Assembly: GCF_011317445.1 (NCBI RefSeq)
Contig: NZ_JAAAPL010000005.1
Location: 62,001 to 126,000 of the forward strand
Direction: 5' to 3'
DNA length: 64,000 nt
Source of the DNA: Chelativorans multitrophicus
GTDB lineage: Bacteria; Pseudomonadota; Alphaproteobacteria; Rhizobiales; Rhizobiaceae
The notes under the pieces were generated by a model that saw only the letters and a list, made by a program, of their open reading frames with translations, was not told the DNA's origin and did not search any database. Every line of letters begins with the position of its first letter. The first letter of the stretch is position 1. This document shows, in pieces, positions 1 through 8,801 of this stretch. The position numbers were made by a program, and so were the translations under genes.

Positions 1-1045
1 CCGCGACGACGCCTCCCTTCTCATCGAGTGCAAGAACACTGTTCAACAGGGCAGGATCACTAGCGCGACGCGCAGGAGCTTCCCTGACCGCTCCGAAGAG
101 AAGCAGGCCTCCGGTCGGTACACTGGCGGTGAGGGCTGGATGGATCTTGCGACCAGCTTCGAACAAGACAGGATACGCCGTCTCGGGCCAGACTACGTAG
201 CGTGGCCGATCGCTTTTACCGGACGTACTGAGCGCCAGGAGTTTGTCGAGGATTGCGTTCGCTTGGCCGGCCTCCCATTTCTGGTTTTGCGGGATGTTCG
301 GCTGGACGATCCGCACGCGCTGTCCATTTTCCCCGATGTCGGCCGCGGCCAGGCGCATCGCACCGCCAGTCCATAGAGCGGCGAAAGCGATCGTTGGCAC
401 CAGGATCAGAACGAGTGCCGCAGACCGACGGCCCAGCTTGTACTTCTCGGTGATCAGGAGCGGCAAAATCGCCAGGAGAACTGTCAGAAGCCCGAGGCCA
501 TAGATACCCATGACCGATATGGCCTGAAGAACTTCATCGCTGTATCCCCAAGCGTATCCAATGAGGTTCCAGGGGAATCCCGCCAGTATGGTGCCGCGCG
601 CCATCTCGGCGATGGACCACGTGGCCGGGAGGACGATGAGCGCACCCGGTCCCGATCCGCCGAGACAACGAGCAGCCATCGCCGCGAACGCCGGGAACAG
701 CGCCAGGAATGCCGAAAGAGCAGCCACCGCGGGCCAAGCCAGCATTCCAAATCTCTCGGCTTCCACCGCAAAGCTTTCGGCTATCCAGCTCAGGCCAACG
801 ATGAATTGACCCAAACCGAAGACCCATCCGGTGACGAATGCAGGCAAGCCGCTTGGGCTATGACGTGTCAGAAAGGCGAACGCGGCAAGGCCCAAATACG
901 TGAGAGGAAAGACGAAATAGGGTGCGAACCCCAAGCCGCTCAGGCCGCCCATCGTGACGGCAACGAGGGCGCAGCGACGATACCTTCCGCGCGACTTGAT
1001 CCTCGAAATTGAATCGGCCCCCGTTCTTCGTGGATCGCGCCGCAC
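1..1045 (-). CDS. lnt: Apolipoprotein N-acyltransferase, partial (C-terminus beyond the window)
   Basis: Lnt adds the third acyl chain to the N-terminal cysteine of lipoproteins in the inner membrane. The minus frame is open from a GTG at 1045 to the window edge and gives about 348 residues of an enzyme usually near 520. Visible are several hydrophobic segments, the family stretch TILAGFPWNLIGYAWG, and the start of the nitrilase domain (RIVQPNIPQNQKWE), with a catalytic-region Glu in VVWPETAYP. The GTG lies four bases after the ccdA stop, so the two genes are probably one transcript. The catalytic Cys would lie outside the window. The family assignment is firm; the exact start is less so. Confidence 0.85.
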   Translation of the reverse strand, partial: MRRDPRRTGADSISRIKSRGRYRRCALVAVTMGGLSGLGFAPYFVFPLTYLGLAAFAFLTRHSPSGLPAFVTGWVFGLGQFIVGLSWIAESFAVEAERFGMLAWPAVAALSAFLALFPAFAAMAARCLGGSGPGALIVLPATWSIAEMARGTILAGFPWNLIGYAWGYSDEVLQAISVMGIYGLGLLTVLLAILPLLITEKYKLGRRSAALVLILVPTIAFAALWTGGAMRLAAADIGENGQRVRIVQPNIPQNQKWEAGQANAILDKLLALSTSGKSDRPRYVVWPETAYPVLFEAGRKIHPALTASVPTGGLLLFGAVREAPARRASDPALLNSVLALDEKGGVVA

Positions 1046-1049
1046 CGCG

Positions 1050-1775
1050 CTAGCCGATGTAGCCCAGTCCCGGAAAGCGCTCGAGCAGCCAAAATGCGAT
1101 CAGAGTGAGGCGGCCTGTCATCATCAATATTCCCATGGCAATCATGATGCCGCCGGCAAGGACGTTGAGGATATGGCCGGCATACCGCATGCGCTTGAAT
1201 CCGGCGGCGATGCTGCTGAAGGCGACCGCAACTATCAGAAAGGGGATTCCCAACCCGACGCTATAGGCTGCGAGGAGGACAGCACCGCTTCCTGCGGACA
1301 CCGCCGCAAGGGTAAGGATCGAGCCGAGCACTGGGCCAATGCACGGCGTCCATCCAAAGGCGAATGTAAGTCCAAGCGTATAGGCTCCGGCTGGCCCCGA
1401 TATGGTCTGCGGCCCCGGCAGTCTGAAATCTCTAAGCAGCGCCGGTATCTTGATCATGCCAGTCATCACAAGGCCGAAACAGACCAGCAGCGCCCCACCA
1501 AGGAGATTTGCCTCGACATTGTACCGCAGGAGAATGCCGCCGAACGCCTGCGCGCCGAGCCCAAGCATCACGAAGACGGTGGAGAACCCGGCTATGAAAA
1601 AAAGCGCTGACCAGACGACCCTGATGCGATCGGCAAGCTGCCTGGACGCAGGATCGACGCCGCTTGACACGAACGAAAGATAGCCCGGCACAAGCGGGAG
1701 AACGCATGGGGAAACGAATGATATGGCACCCGCCAAAATCGCCGTGAGAAGTCCGACGGCTGAGACATCGATCGC
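1050..1775 (-). CDS. ccdA: CcdA-type thiol-disulfide transporter of cytochrome c biogenesis
   Basis: CcdA carries reducing equivalents across the inner membrane to periplasmic thioredoxin-like proteins. The 241-residue protein has six hydrophobic segments and both conserved cysteine motifs, SFVSPCVLPLVPGYL near the N-terminus and FGWTPCIGPVLG in the middle, the usual CcdA pair. A TTG at 1775 preceded by AAAGGA at good spacing is my preferred start; an ATG at 1820 would add 15 residues with no family resemblance. It sits directly upstream of lnt on the same strand. The neighbouring DsbA-like proteins suggest it feeds electrons to periplasmic oxidoreductases rather than serving only cytochrome c maturation. 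Confidence 0.88.
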   Translation of the reverse strand, partial: AIDVSAVGLLTAILAGAISFVSPCVLPLVPGYLSFVSSGVDPASRQLADRIRVVWSALFFIAGFSTVFVMLGLGAQAFGGILLRYNVEANLLGGALLVCFGLVMTGMIKIPALLRDFRLPGPQTISGPAGAYTLGLTFAFGWTPCIGPVLGSILTLAAVSAGSGAVLLAAYSVGLGIPFLIVAVAFSSIAAGFKRMRYAGHILNVLAGGIMIAMGILMMTGRLTLIAFWLLERFPGLGYIG

Positions 1776-1952
1776 CAAGGCTGTCGTCCTTTCTCTGTCG
1801 ACTGCAATCCCCGACCCCATTTGTGTGTCGGTCTAAATGCTCAAGCGACATGAGGTTCAATGGGAGCCTGGATAAGCCTGCCGTGACATTGCGACGCGCA
1901 GTCGCAGTAGTGTTAACTTTCCATCAAGGTTAACAATCGATTCTCCTTCTGC

Positions 1953-3128
1953 GTGGGGCATCCGGAGAATGAGATATTGCGGTCCAAACCGAAAGCCGCT
2001 TTCGAGCGACGATCATCGAACGGCCATCGGCGTGTGCTGGCGATTCTCGGCGCAAGTTGGTTCGTGTTCGGCTTCGCATCGCCCACGGGGATCCAGGGCA
2101 CCAAATCCGAGTTGGGAATCGCTCCCGGGCCGGATCGCTGGGCGGTATATGTCGAGCAGGCCGACACCTGCTCTCATCTGAAGGAGCTCCGGCTGCCCAG
2201 TGCCGCTATTCCTGGCGATGTCGAAAACCTGGATCTGGTGCTCGGCGGTCAACGGGTCAATTTGCGGGCGGATCGAGAGGTTTCTTCCGCGTCCCAGCGG
2301 GTGGTTGAAGAAGCGAAGAAACCACGGCTGGTCAGCGTAGCGTATCGGAAAAACCTGGAGACCCCGGTTGGCGAGCAGGCATTGGCTTCGCGGCTACTTT
2401 CGTCGGGGACCGACGTGTCATACTTTCTGCGGGGCTTTTCAAAACAGGCAGATCCCGAAATGGTGGCGGGCCTGTCTACGTTTCATAGCCCAGCAGACGA
2501 CCGTCTGGCCGGTGTCCCGGCGGCGCTGGCCGACCTGGTCAACAACGATGGCGCCGACATCCTGGCCACGGCTTACGCCCCAAAGGATGAGTTCCACGCC
2601 TCCTCCAATGCCTTCACGGCTTTGCTCGGCACCGATGAGACAGCCGGTCGCTTCGTTCCGCCCACTATGGAAGGTGACCACGATTGGATGAAGCAGCCTC
2701 TACCGGAATCCGTCTTCTCGACAGCCGAGCAAAAGTGCCTTGCCACCGCTATCTATTTCGAGGCTCGGGGCGAGGAGGTGAGGGGGCAGGCCGCGGTCGC
2801 ACAAGTCATTCTCAATCGGGTGCGCAACCCTGCATATCCAGCAAGCGTCTGTAACGTAGTTTATCAAAATGACAGCTGGATCAACAAATGCCAGTTTTCC
2901 TTTGCCTGCGACGGCATTCCGGATGTCATTACAGATCGACGCGCGTATCGTCTGGCAAAGGACGTGGCCATGGCAGTCACCGGCGGGAAGATATTCTTAT
3001 CCGAAGTGGCGTCATCGACCCACTACAACGCCACCTACGTCAGCCCGCGTTGGGCTCGCTCCATGGAGCGCATGACGCAGATCGGTTCCCATATTTTTTA
3101 CCGCACATTCGGCGGGGGGTGGAGTTAG
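1953..3128 (+). CDS. SleB-type cell wall hydrolase
   Basis: The 391-residue protein ends in a Hydrolase_2 (SleB) domain at about residues 262-388, with CLATAIYFEARGEEVRGQAA, the family's catalytic-Glu motif, and the later motif STHYNATYVSPRWARSM. This family cleaves peptidoglycan as a lytic transglycosylase or amidase. The N-terminus carries one hydrophobic stretch (residues about 28-45), probably a signal anchor, followed by a long low-similarity linker. The start is a GTG, and no better start is visible. It diverges from ccdA across a 130-180 bp gap and is followed after 4 bp by the methyltransferase gene, so the two are likely cotranscribed. Confidence 0.85.
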   Translation: MGHPENEILRSKPKAAFERRSSNGHRRVLAILGASWFVFGFASPTGIQGTKSELGIAPGPDRWAVYVEQADTCSHLKELRLPSAAIPGDVENLDLVLGGQRVNLRADREVSSASQRVVEEAKKPRLVSVAYRKNLETPVGEQALASRLLSSGTDVSYFLRGFSKQADPEMVAGLSTFHSPADDRLAGVPAALADLVNNDGADILATAYAPKDEFHASSNAFTALLGTDETAGRFVPPTMEGDHDWMKQPLPESVFSTAEQKCLATAIYFEARGEEVRGQAAVAQVILNRVRNPAYPASVCNVVYQNDSWINKCQFSFACDGIPDVITDRRAYRLAKDVAMAVTGGKIFLSEVASSTHYNATYVSPRWARSMERMTQIGSHIFYRTFGGGWS

Positions 3129-3132
3129 ATCA

Positions 3133-3753
3133 GTGTTAGGAACTATTGGTACGAAATCCCTAGTCGAGCGCAAGAGGACTTTTGTAACGTGGCTTTTGGC
3201 ACCAGCTTGGCTGGCGATGCTGTTCGCAACGCAGCCAGAAGGCTTTGAAACGCTGGGCTACAGCCTGATTGAGTTTCTCGGATTCTTTCTGGTGTTTGCT
3301 GCCGTTCTGGGAAGGCTCTGGTGCACTCTGTATATTGGAAGTCGGAAGGATCTGGATCTCTGCCAAAGCGGTCCGTATTCCCTTACCCGCAATCCTCTCT
3401 ATTTCTTCTCCTTTCTCGGGCTCGTCGGCGTGTGCCTTGCGGCTCAGAACATTGTCTTGATGATCATAAGCGCGGTCGCATTCCTGGTTTACTATCGACC
3501 GGTAATCAGGAATGAGGAAAAGCGGTTGCTGTCCCTCTTTGGGCCGGATTACCTGCTATACATGGCGAGAGTTCCTCGCTTCTTTCCTCGCCTCGATTTG
3601 CCGGAAAGCGAAGACACCGTCGTTGTTCATTCTCGGGCATTTGTACGGTCGTTGACGGAAGTCATGTGGTTCCTTGTCGCCATCGTCGGAATTGAAGTGC
3701 TTGAAGAACTGCGCCAAGCGGCGGTGATCTCTGGCTGGCAACTCCCATTGTAG
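3133..3753 (+). CDS. Isoprenylcysteine carboxyl methyltransferase-like (PEMT/ICMT) membrane protein
   Basis: The 206-residue protein has four to five membrane segments and the hallmark C-terminal half of the ICMT/PEMT superfamily: GPYSLTRNPLYFFSFLG, then RNEEKRLLSLFGPDYLLYMARVPRFFP. Members methylate membrane-embedded substrates using S-adenosylmethionine; bacterial substrates are mostly unknown. The GTG start lies 4 bp after the hydrolase stop. A further hydrophobic segment at the C-terminus (VMWFLVAIVGIEVLEEL) is not part of the core family. The family call is firm, the substrate is not known. Confidence 0.75.
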   Translation: MLGTIGTKSLVERKRTFVTWLLAPAWLAMLFATQPEGFETLGYSLIEFLGFFLVFAAVLGRLWCTLYIGSRKDLDLCQSGPYSLTRNPLYFFSFLGLVGVCLAAQNIVLMIISAVAFLVYYRPVIRNEEKRLLSLFGPDYLLYMARVPRFFPRLDLPESEDTVVVHSRAFVRSLTEVMWFLVAIVGIEVLEELRQAAVISGWQLPL

Positions 3754-3892
3754 GCTGGCCCGCTCCGCTTAGTGCTGTGTCGGCGACGCCACGCTTCACG
3801 CGAAGCCTGGCCAGATGCAAATGAGTATCAAGTGCTCATCTAGCTGAATTAATCTGACTTTTTGGATCCGCGTTCCTATCTCCCGGCCAATC

Positions 3893-4003
3893 AGGGAGTA
3901 GTCACCGCGCCCGCGCGGGACCGTGTCAACAGGCTTGTGCACATGCGCATGGCGCGGTCAGCCGATTCAACGGCCCGACAAGACTGTGGCGCCACTGCTC
4001 CTA
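3893..4003 (+). promoter_or_regulatory. yybP-ykoY-like manganese riboswitch
   Basis: The leader begins with AGGGAGTAGT (3893-3902) and ends with ACTGCTCCT (3994-4002). These pair as a closing stem of at least eight base pairs with one G-U. Inside are GTCAACA and CGGCCCGACAAGACTG, resembling the conserved internal loops of the yybP-ykoY Mn2+ aptamer. It lies about 55 bp upstream of the mntP remnant, the usual partner of this riboswitch. The assignment rests on my reading of the motifs, not on a covariance search. Confidence 0.68.
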
Positions 4004-4057
4004 TGCGGACGAGCAGGGGTTGGCGCCCCGGTAGATGTCCGTCGGGATCGCTATCCA

Positions 4058-4475
4058 ATGTCGCCCTACACCATTGCCGTGCTCGCCCTGAGCATGTCGA
4101 TCGATGCCTTTGCAGTCTCTGTCGGACGAGGGGCCGCCATCGGCTCGCCGCCCCTGAGAGAATGCGTTACGGACAGGTTTGATCTTCGGCATGGATAACC
4201 CGCCCAAGGGAAGATCGCTCGCCGCCCTGATGGCGACGGCGGTCGGAACCAGCATCGACGCCATGGCAGTGGCTATCTCTCTCGCGTTTCTTCAGGTCAA
4301 CATCGTCATCGTGGCGGTAGCAATAGGGCTTGCCACCTTCGTAATGTCCTCGGGCGGCATGCTTGTCGGGAGGCTGGTTGGCCATCGCCTCGGCAGGCTA
4401 GCCGAACTGATTGCAGGTCTTGCACTTTGCGGCTTGGGGACGATGATCCTGCTCGAACACCTGTCGCCGATGTGA
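4058..4475 (+). pseudogene. mntP: Manganese efflux pump MntP, broken (frameshift and internal deletion)
   Basis: The N-terminus reads [20 protein letters not shown], typical of MntP. Near 4163 the frame shifts: the expected [12 protein letters not shown] continues in another frame because of an extra base after GAA. Right after LIFG the middle of the protein is missing, roughly 60 residues covering the second and third membrane helices, and the reading resumes in the C-terminal half ([19 protein letters not shown]). Intact MntP is about 188 residues; only about 130 remain here in two frames. The open 98-residue piece from 4179 is therefore not an independent gene. The upstream Mn riboswitch is still recognisable. 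Confidence 0.8.
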
Positions 4476-4629
4476 AAAGACGCTTGAAATCGTGGCCGCG
4501 CAACAGTTTAGCGGCGTCGCTTTCCAAAAGGGAGCTGCGACATTTGAACACTTGAACCTCAGCCTGATCGAGGTCCTACCTTTCCGTTAGCGGGGTGCTT
4601 TGGTGCACTCAAATAGGTTGGATATCGCG

Positions 4630-4989
4630 ATGTCAGGAACGCTTCTCAACTCGCTAGGACCAGGCGACAAAGCCACCGGGGCTCTTTGTCCACATTGCAG
4701 GGTCGACCTCGTTATGAGCGAGCGTCAGGGTATCGAAATCGACTACTGCCCGAAATGTCGCGGCGTGTGGCTGGATCGCGGCGAACTCGACAAGATAATC
4801 GAACGGAGCGCGGCGGAAGAGGCCCAGTACGCCCAGGGACAAGCCGGTCGCGGCCGTGCGCAAGCGTCCTCACGCAATACATCGAATGACTGCCGCGAAG
4901 ATCACCGCCGCGACTATAGCGACCATGATCGTCATGGCGGACACCATGGTCGAAGGCACGGTTCGTTCCTCAGCCGATTGTTCGACTGA
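4630..4989 (+). CDS. TFIIB-type zinc-ribbon protein
   Basis: This small protein (about 119 residues from the ATG at 4630) has a zf-TFIIB domain with paired motifs CPHC and CPKCRGVWLDRGELDKIIE, the usual signature. The C-terminal third is rich in His, Arg and Asp (DHDRHGGHHGRRHGSF), which could bind metal. Upstream TTG and GTG codons at 4600 and 4603 would add ten residues with no family support. Function in bacteria is not established; the metal-related neighbourhood is the only hint. It precedes the DsbA gene by 21 bp on the same strand. Confidence 0.75.
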   Translation: MSGTLLNSLGPGDKATGALCPHCRVDLVMSERQGIEIDYCPKCRGVWLDRGELDKIIERSAAEEAQYAQGQAGRGRAQASSRNTSNDCREDHRRDYSDHDRHGGHHGRRHGSFLSRLFD

Positions 4990-5010
4990 CACCCCACCAG
5001 GAGCGGAACC

Positions 5011-5754
5011 ATGAAGGCTGCGCGCATTGGTCGGCTAGGGTGGTACGCCATTTCCGTGTTGACAACGGCCTCGCCGACCTATGCCCAATCGATCGATCGC
5101 GCGGAGGTCGAGAAGATCGTCCGCGAATACATCATGCAAAACCCGGAGATCATCGAGGAAGCACTTACGGAGCTTGAGAAGCGGAACCAAACAGCTCAGG
5201 CCGAGGTCAGGTCGCAAGCGATAGCGACCGCAACTGATGCGTTACTCCGATCGAGCGACGATGTCATCTTGGGAAATCCGGACGGGGATGCTACGCTTGT
5301 TGAATTCTTCGACTTCAACTGCGGCTATTGCAAGCGGGCGGCGCCTGACGTCAAGGCACTTGTCGCCGAGGATCCCAAGTTGCGGATCGTCTTGAAGGAT
5401 TTTCCCATTCTTGGGCCGGGCTCGGTCGAGGCCGCGAAAGTGGCCCTGTCCGTGAAGCGCGTTGCTGGCGACGCCGCTGCGCGTGATTTCCATGTCAGAT
5501 TGATGGAAATGCAAGGACAGATAAACGCTAGCCGGGCATTGGACCTGACCGAAGAGATGGGACTCGACCGCAAGAAGCTGTCTGAAGAAATGGCTACACC
5601 AGCGATCGAGGCCATCATCGCGGCAAACCTCGCTCTGGCTCAGCGGCTCGGCCTGACAGGGACGCCTTCGTTCGTCGTAGGAGATCAAATCATCGAGGGC
5701 GCCGTTGGAAAGGAACCGCTTGCCGATGCAATCGAAGCGGTCCGCCAGAAATGA
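5011..5754 (+). CDS. DsbA-family thiol:disulfide oxidoreductase (ScsC/Com1-like)
   Basis: The 247-residue protein starts with a signal peptide ending near TYAQS. A helical N-terminal extension (VEKIVREYIMQNPEIIEEAL) follows, of the kind that oligomerises ScsC-type proteins. The thioredoxin fold carries the active site FFDFNCGYCKRA with C104 and C107, and a cis-Pro loop at GTPSFVVG. Such proteins oxidise or isomerise disulfides in the periplasm and have been linked to copper tolerance. The start ATG has a GGAGCGGAA ribosome site. It may share a transcript with the zinc-ribbon gene. Confidence 0.88.
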   Translation: MKAARIGRLGWYAISVLTTASPTYAQSIDRAEVEKIVREYIMQNPEIIEEALTELEKRNQTAQAEVRSQAIATATDALLRSSDDVILGNPDGDATLVEFFDFNCGYCKRAAPDVKALVAEDPKLRIVLKDFPILGPGSVEAAKVALSVKRVAGDAAARDFHVRLMEMQGQINASRALDLTEEMGLDRKKLSEEMATPAIEAIIAANLALAQRLGLTGTPSFVVGDQIIEGAVGKEPLADAIEAVRQK

Positions 5755-5919
5755 GCTCTCCGAAGACCAATCCTCTGCCTCTTTGGACGGCAAATCTAGT
5801 ATCCGATTTCGGTACCGTGGATTGAAGCATCTCGCCAACCCAGCCTCACTGTCGCACCCGACGATCAGTGGCAACCGGCACGCCATGCCACATCGCTTGG
5901 CAAGAAAGGTTGGCGCTGG

Positions 5920-6420
5920 ATGTCTCAGATGCCGCAGCGTTTGACATTCCTACGCCAGTGGCTCGCCGACCCCCTGAGGGTAGGGGCGGTGCTCCCCTCA
6001 AGTACGTCTCTGGCCCACTTGATGACAAAGGCAATCGACCGCAACACTCTGGTCGAACTGGACGAGAGATTTGCCTACTTGCTCTTGCGCCGGTTTCCGG
6101 GCGCTCGAATCGTCCAGGGCAGTGCGGCTCGCTTGTCAGGGGCGGGCGTCGGGAGAGATGTCGCATACGGTGCGGTTATCAGCGAGTTGCCACTCCTTTC
6201 GATGCCCCCCGCACGGTATTTCGCATCGTCGAGGGCGTGGCGCGCAGGCTCGGGCCCCGCGGCAATCTCTATCAATTCACCTATGGCGCTCGGTGCCCCG
6301 TTGCGCACGCCATACTTGAGAGGCTGGGCCTGGAAGCGAGTTTGCTTGGGACCGTCATGTGGAACCTGCCGCCGGCGTCGGTCTATCGGATTTCACATAC
6401 GCGGGTTGATCCGAAGGTGA
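5920..6420 (+). pseudogene. PmtA-like phospholipid N-methyltransferase, broken
   Basis: The start MSQMPQRLTFLRQWLADPLR matches the N-terminus of rhizobial phospholipid/rRNA-type methyltransferases. The glycine-rich SAM-binding segment that should follow is missing: the text jumps to VELDERFAYLLLRRFPGARI, implying loss of about 25-30 residues. After LPLLSMPP the frame shifts inside a run of six C residues near 6209; the C-terminal part (YQFTYGARCPVAHAILERLG, then MWNLPPASVYRISH) lies in another frame. With its cofactor site gone the gene is very unlikely to be active. Both lesions are read directly from the sequence. Confidence 0.72.
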
Positions 6421-6551
6421 CATCAGCGTCCGAACCGCATGTGGTGGCAGACGCCCACGCCATACAGCTCTCATCCGGAAGCAGAACCCGGCCGCGATGT
6501 GTTGGGAAGGGGAACGGGTTTCCCGTCAATAGAAAGAGCAAGGAGCTCGAT

Positions 6552-7007
6552 ATGTTCACGAGACGCGAGATGCTGGCCGGCACAACGGCTTTTGCAGCCC
6601 TGGCGGCACTGCCCGCGCGAGCACAGACCGGTGTCAACCATAAGGTCCAGATGCTGAACAAAGGAAAGAAGGGCGCAATGGTGTACGAGCGGGACTTCGT
6701 GGCTGCTTCCCCCGGCGATACCATAACCTTCTTTCCAACCGACAAGTCCCACAACGCCGAGAGCATAAAAGGGATGCTGCCGGAAAATGCGCTCCCGTTC
6801 AAAGGCAAGCTGAATGAACAGATCACCGTCACCGTCGAGAAGGAAGGCGTCTATGACGTAAAATGTGTCCCGCACTACGGAATGGGGATGGTGATGCTTA
6901 TCGCCGTAGGGACGCCAAGCAACCTGGATGAAGCCAGGGCAGTCAAGCATCCGCCAAAAGCAAAAAAGCTGTTCGACGAGCTGCTTGCTGAAGTTGCCGC
7001 AGCTTGA
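6552..7007 (+). CDS. Pseudoazurin-type blue copper protein
   Basis: Periplasmic type-1 copper electron carrier of 151 residues. The start ATG has AAGGAG eight bases upstream. The N-terminus MFTRREMLAG plus a hydrophobic stretch ending in ALPARA looks like a Tat-like signal peptide. Copper ligands are visible as H67 (DKSHNAES), C105, H108 and M113 (KCVPHYGMGM), with the Cys-x2-His-x4-Met spacing of pseudoazurins. Electron partners may be nitrite reductase or cytochromes, none of which is in the window. An upstream open frame fuses it to the methyltransferase remnant, but this is not biologically meaningful. Confidence 0.9.
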   Translation: MFTRREMLAGTTAFAALAALPARAQTGVNHKVQMLNKGKKGAMVYERDFVAASPGDTITFFPTDKSHNAESIKGMLPENALPFKGKLNEQITVTVEKEGVYDVKCVPHYGMGMVMLIAVGTPSNLDEARAVKHPPKAKKLFDELLAEVAAA

Positions 7008-7134
7008 TCCATTCCGGATTGCGCCAGCAACTTTGGATGGCAGCAGACGATCATCCGGTGACGAATTGCATGCTGCCATCTCTGGGAAAAAAAGCGTCGA
7101 AACCCCTTGACTACGATGTTTCGACGCTTGACGA

Positions 7135-8193
7135 CTATGGCTTCGCTCTGTCCGACAACAATCGCTGGACAACAATCTCGCCGTCCGGCCCGGCTCCCAT
7201 GATCAGCGCCGATGCTCGATTGCGTTGCCATGGCCGCCCGACAAAGTAGATGCCTTTCACCGGCGAGATACCGGCTTCGTGCAGGAATGCTCCATCAGGC
7301 CCCTTCGCGTCTTCGATATCGAGCCAGGTTGCGTCGTCCCGATAGCCGACCGCCCATATAACCGTCCGGATGTTCGCCGACGTGCCGTCGGCAAACCGGG
7401 CCGCTTCACCGCTTGCTTCAATGAGACGTGGCAGCACCCGGATGCCGCGCTTCGCCAGGCTCTCGATGCTCCGGTCACGGTCAGGAAACGCATCGGATTG
7501 TCTAAGCTTTCTGCCAATCCGCGACTCCGCGGGGGCTCTCAGTACGCCAAACAGGTTGAGCCACCACCAGATGGACTTGCCAAGCACTCGCTCGGGAAAG
7601 AGCTTGCGAGGCTTGCCCGTCGCCAGCATGGCGGGCTGCCTTTGTCGCACTTCCACAGCGATATCCCGCCCGCTTGCTCCATCTCCGACCACCAGGACCG
7701 GACCGTCGGGCAGCTGGTTCGGATTGCGGTAGGTTTCGGTGGTTAGCTGCAGCACCTCGTGTCCGAACTGCGCCGCAAGCTTCGGCACAAGCGCGACCTG
7801 GAACGCTCCGGTCGCGACGATCACCTCGCTGGCACTGATATGCGATCCATCGTCCAACGCAGCTTCAAATCCACCGTCTCCAGCCTTCGAGAGGCGGATC
7901 AGACGTCGACCAAGCTGGATCGGCAGCCGGAAGCGTGTAGCATATACTTCAAGATAGTCGGCGAACTCGTCGCGGGTCGCATAAAGTTCCCGGTTGCCCG
8001 CCAGGTCTAGTCCCGGTAGGGCGCTGAACTGGCGTGGCGTGAACAGAGTGAGCGAGTCGTAGCGCACCCGCCAGTTGTCTCCCACCCGACGATGACTGTC
8101 GACGATGACAAACGGCACACGGGCATTCTTCAGGTGATACCCGGCTGCGAGCCCCGCCTGTCCGGCTCCGATCACTAAGACAGGTCTTTCCAT
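7135..8193 (-). CDS. FAD-dependent NAD(P)-binding oxidoreductase (CzcO/flavin monooxygenase-like)
   Basis: The 352-residue protein has two Rossmann motifs: GAGQAG at the N-terminus (VLVIGAGQAGLAAGYHLK) for FAD and GDGASG (VLVVGDGASGRDIAVEV) for NAD(P). Between them is the CzcO/FMO-like segment SLTLFTPRQFSALPGL. The family oxidises diverse small molecules, and its members often lie next to metal-efflux genes without a proven role there. The start overlaps the upstream L,D-transpeptidase stop by one base, which indicates translational coupling. The substrate is unknown. Confidence 0.8.
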   Translation of the reverse strand: MERPVLVIGAGQAGLAAGYHLKNARVPFVIVDSHRRVGDNWRVRYDSLTLFTPRQFSALPGLDLAGNRELYATRDEFADYLEVYATRFRLPIQLGRRLIRLSKAGDGGFEAALDDGSHISASEVIVATGAFQVALVPKLAAQFGHEVLQLTTETYRNPNQLPDGPVLVVGDGASGRDIAVEVRQRQPAMLATGKPRKLFPERVLGKSIWWWLNLFGVLRAPAESRIGRKLRQSDAFPDRDRSIESLAKRGIRVLPRLIEASGEAARFADGTSANIRTVIWAVGYRDDATWLDIEDAKGPDGAFLHEAGISPVKGIYFVGRPWQRNRASALIMGAGPDGEIVVQRLLSDRAKP

Positions 8194-8801
8194 CAGACAA
8201 CGACGACTTGGGCTCCTACGGGCACACGCTCGTAAAGATCCTCAACATGCTCGTTCACCATCCTGACGCAGCCGTTGGAAACAGCCTTGCCGATGGTCCA
8301 AGGCTCGGTCGTTCCGTGAATACGGTAGAGCGTGTCGCGGCCGTTACGATAGAGGTAGAGAGCCCGTGACCCCAATGGGTTGTTTGGCCCCCCTGGCACG
8401 CCGCCAGCATAACGGGCATATTTCTTGGGATCGCGGCGGATCATATTGTCGGTCGGACGCCATGACGGCCATTTTGCCTTCCTGCCGATGATCGCCGAAC
8501 CCGAAAACGCCAGGCCTGCCTTGCCGACACCGATGCCATAGCGACGCGCAAAGCCCGCACCGTCGACCAGATAGAGAAATCGCTCGCGCGGAACCACGAT
8601 GATCGTTCCGGCCAGATAGTCATAGGGTGTCCTTACGACCTGCGGAAGGAAGCGCTCCTCGAGCACGAAGTTGCGCTGCGCCCCGTTCGCCAGGGCCTGC
8701 CCGGGTGCCGCCAGCAAGGTGAACATGCCAAGGAAAAAAGTCCGTCGACCAATCCCGAGAGGCGAGCAGTCGCTTCCAATTTCCTCGGAATTAATGCTCA
8801 T
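8193..8801 (-). CDS. L,D-transpeptidase (YkuD domain), copy 1
   Basis: Periplasmic enzyme that makes 3-3 peptidoglycan crosslinks or anchors proteins. The YkuD domain fills residues about 45-200, with the catalytic motif HGTTEPWTIGKAVSNGCVRM and its nucleophilic Cys near the C-terminus. An RR-containing signal (GIGRRTFFLGMFTLL) suggests Tat export. The ATG at 8801 overlaps the upstream parvulin stop by 11 bases and has GGGAG at good spacing; the ATG at 8807 is an alternative. The far longer upstream reading in this frame runs through the parvulin gene and is not used. Confidence 0.88.
   Translation of the reverse strand: MSINSEEIGSDCSPLGIGRRTFFLGMFTLLAAPGQALANGAQRNFVLEERFLPQVVRTPYDYLAGTIIVVPRERFLYLVDGAGFARRYGIGVGKAGLAFSGSAIIGRKAKWPSWRPTDNMIRRDPKKYARYAGGVPGGPNNPLGSRALYLYRNGRDTLYRIHGTTEPWTIGKAVSNGCVRMVNEHVEDLYERVPVGAQVVVV

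Noticed and set aside
954-1610. 218-codon plus-strand frame opposite ccdA
   Set aside because: It lies across two clear minus-strand membrane-protein genes and has no features.
4179-4475. 98-codon frame as a separate small membrane protein
   Set aside because: It is the C-terminal half of mntP; the N-terminal half lies just upstream in another frame.
5868-7007. 379-codon frame joining the methyltransferase remnant and pseudoazurin
   Set aside because: The pseudoazurin has its own signal peptide and AAGGAG site at 6552; the join is only read-through of a degenerate frame.
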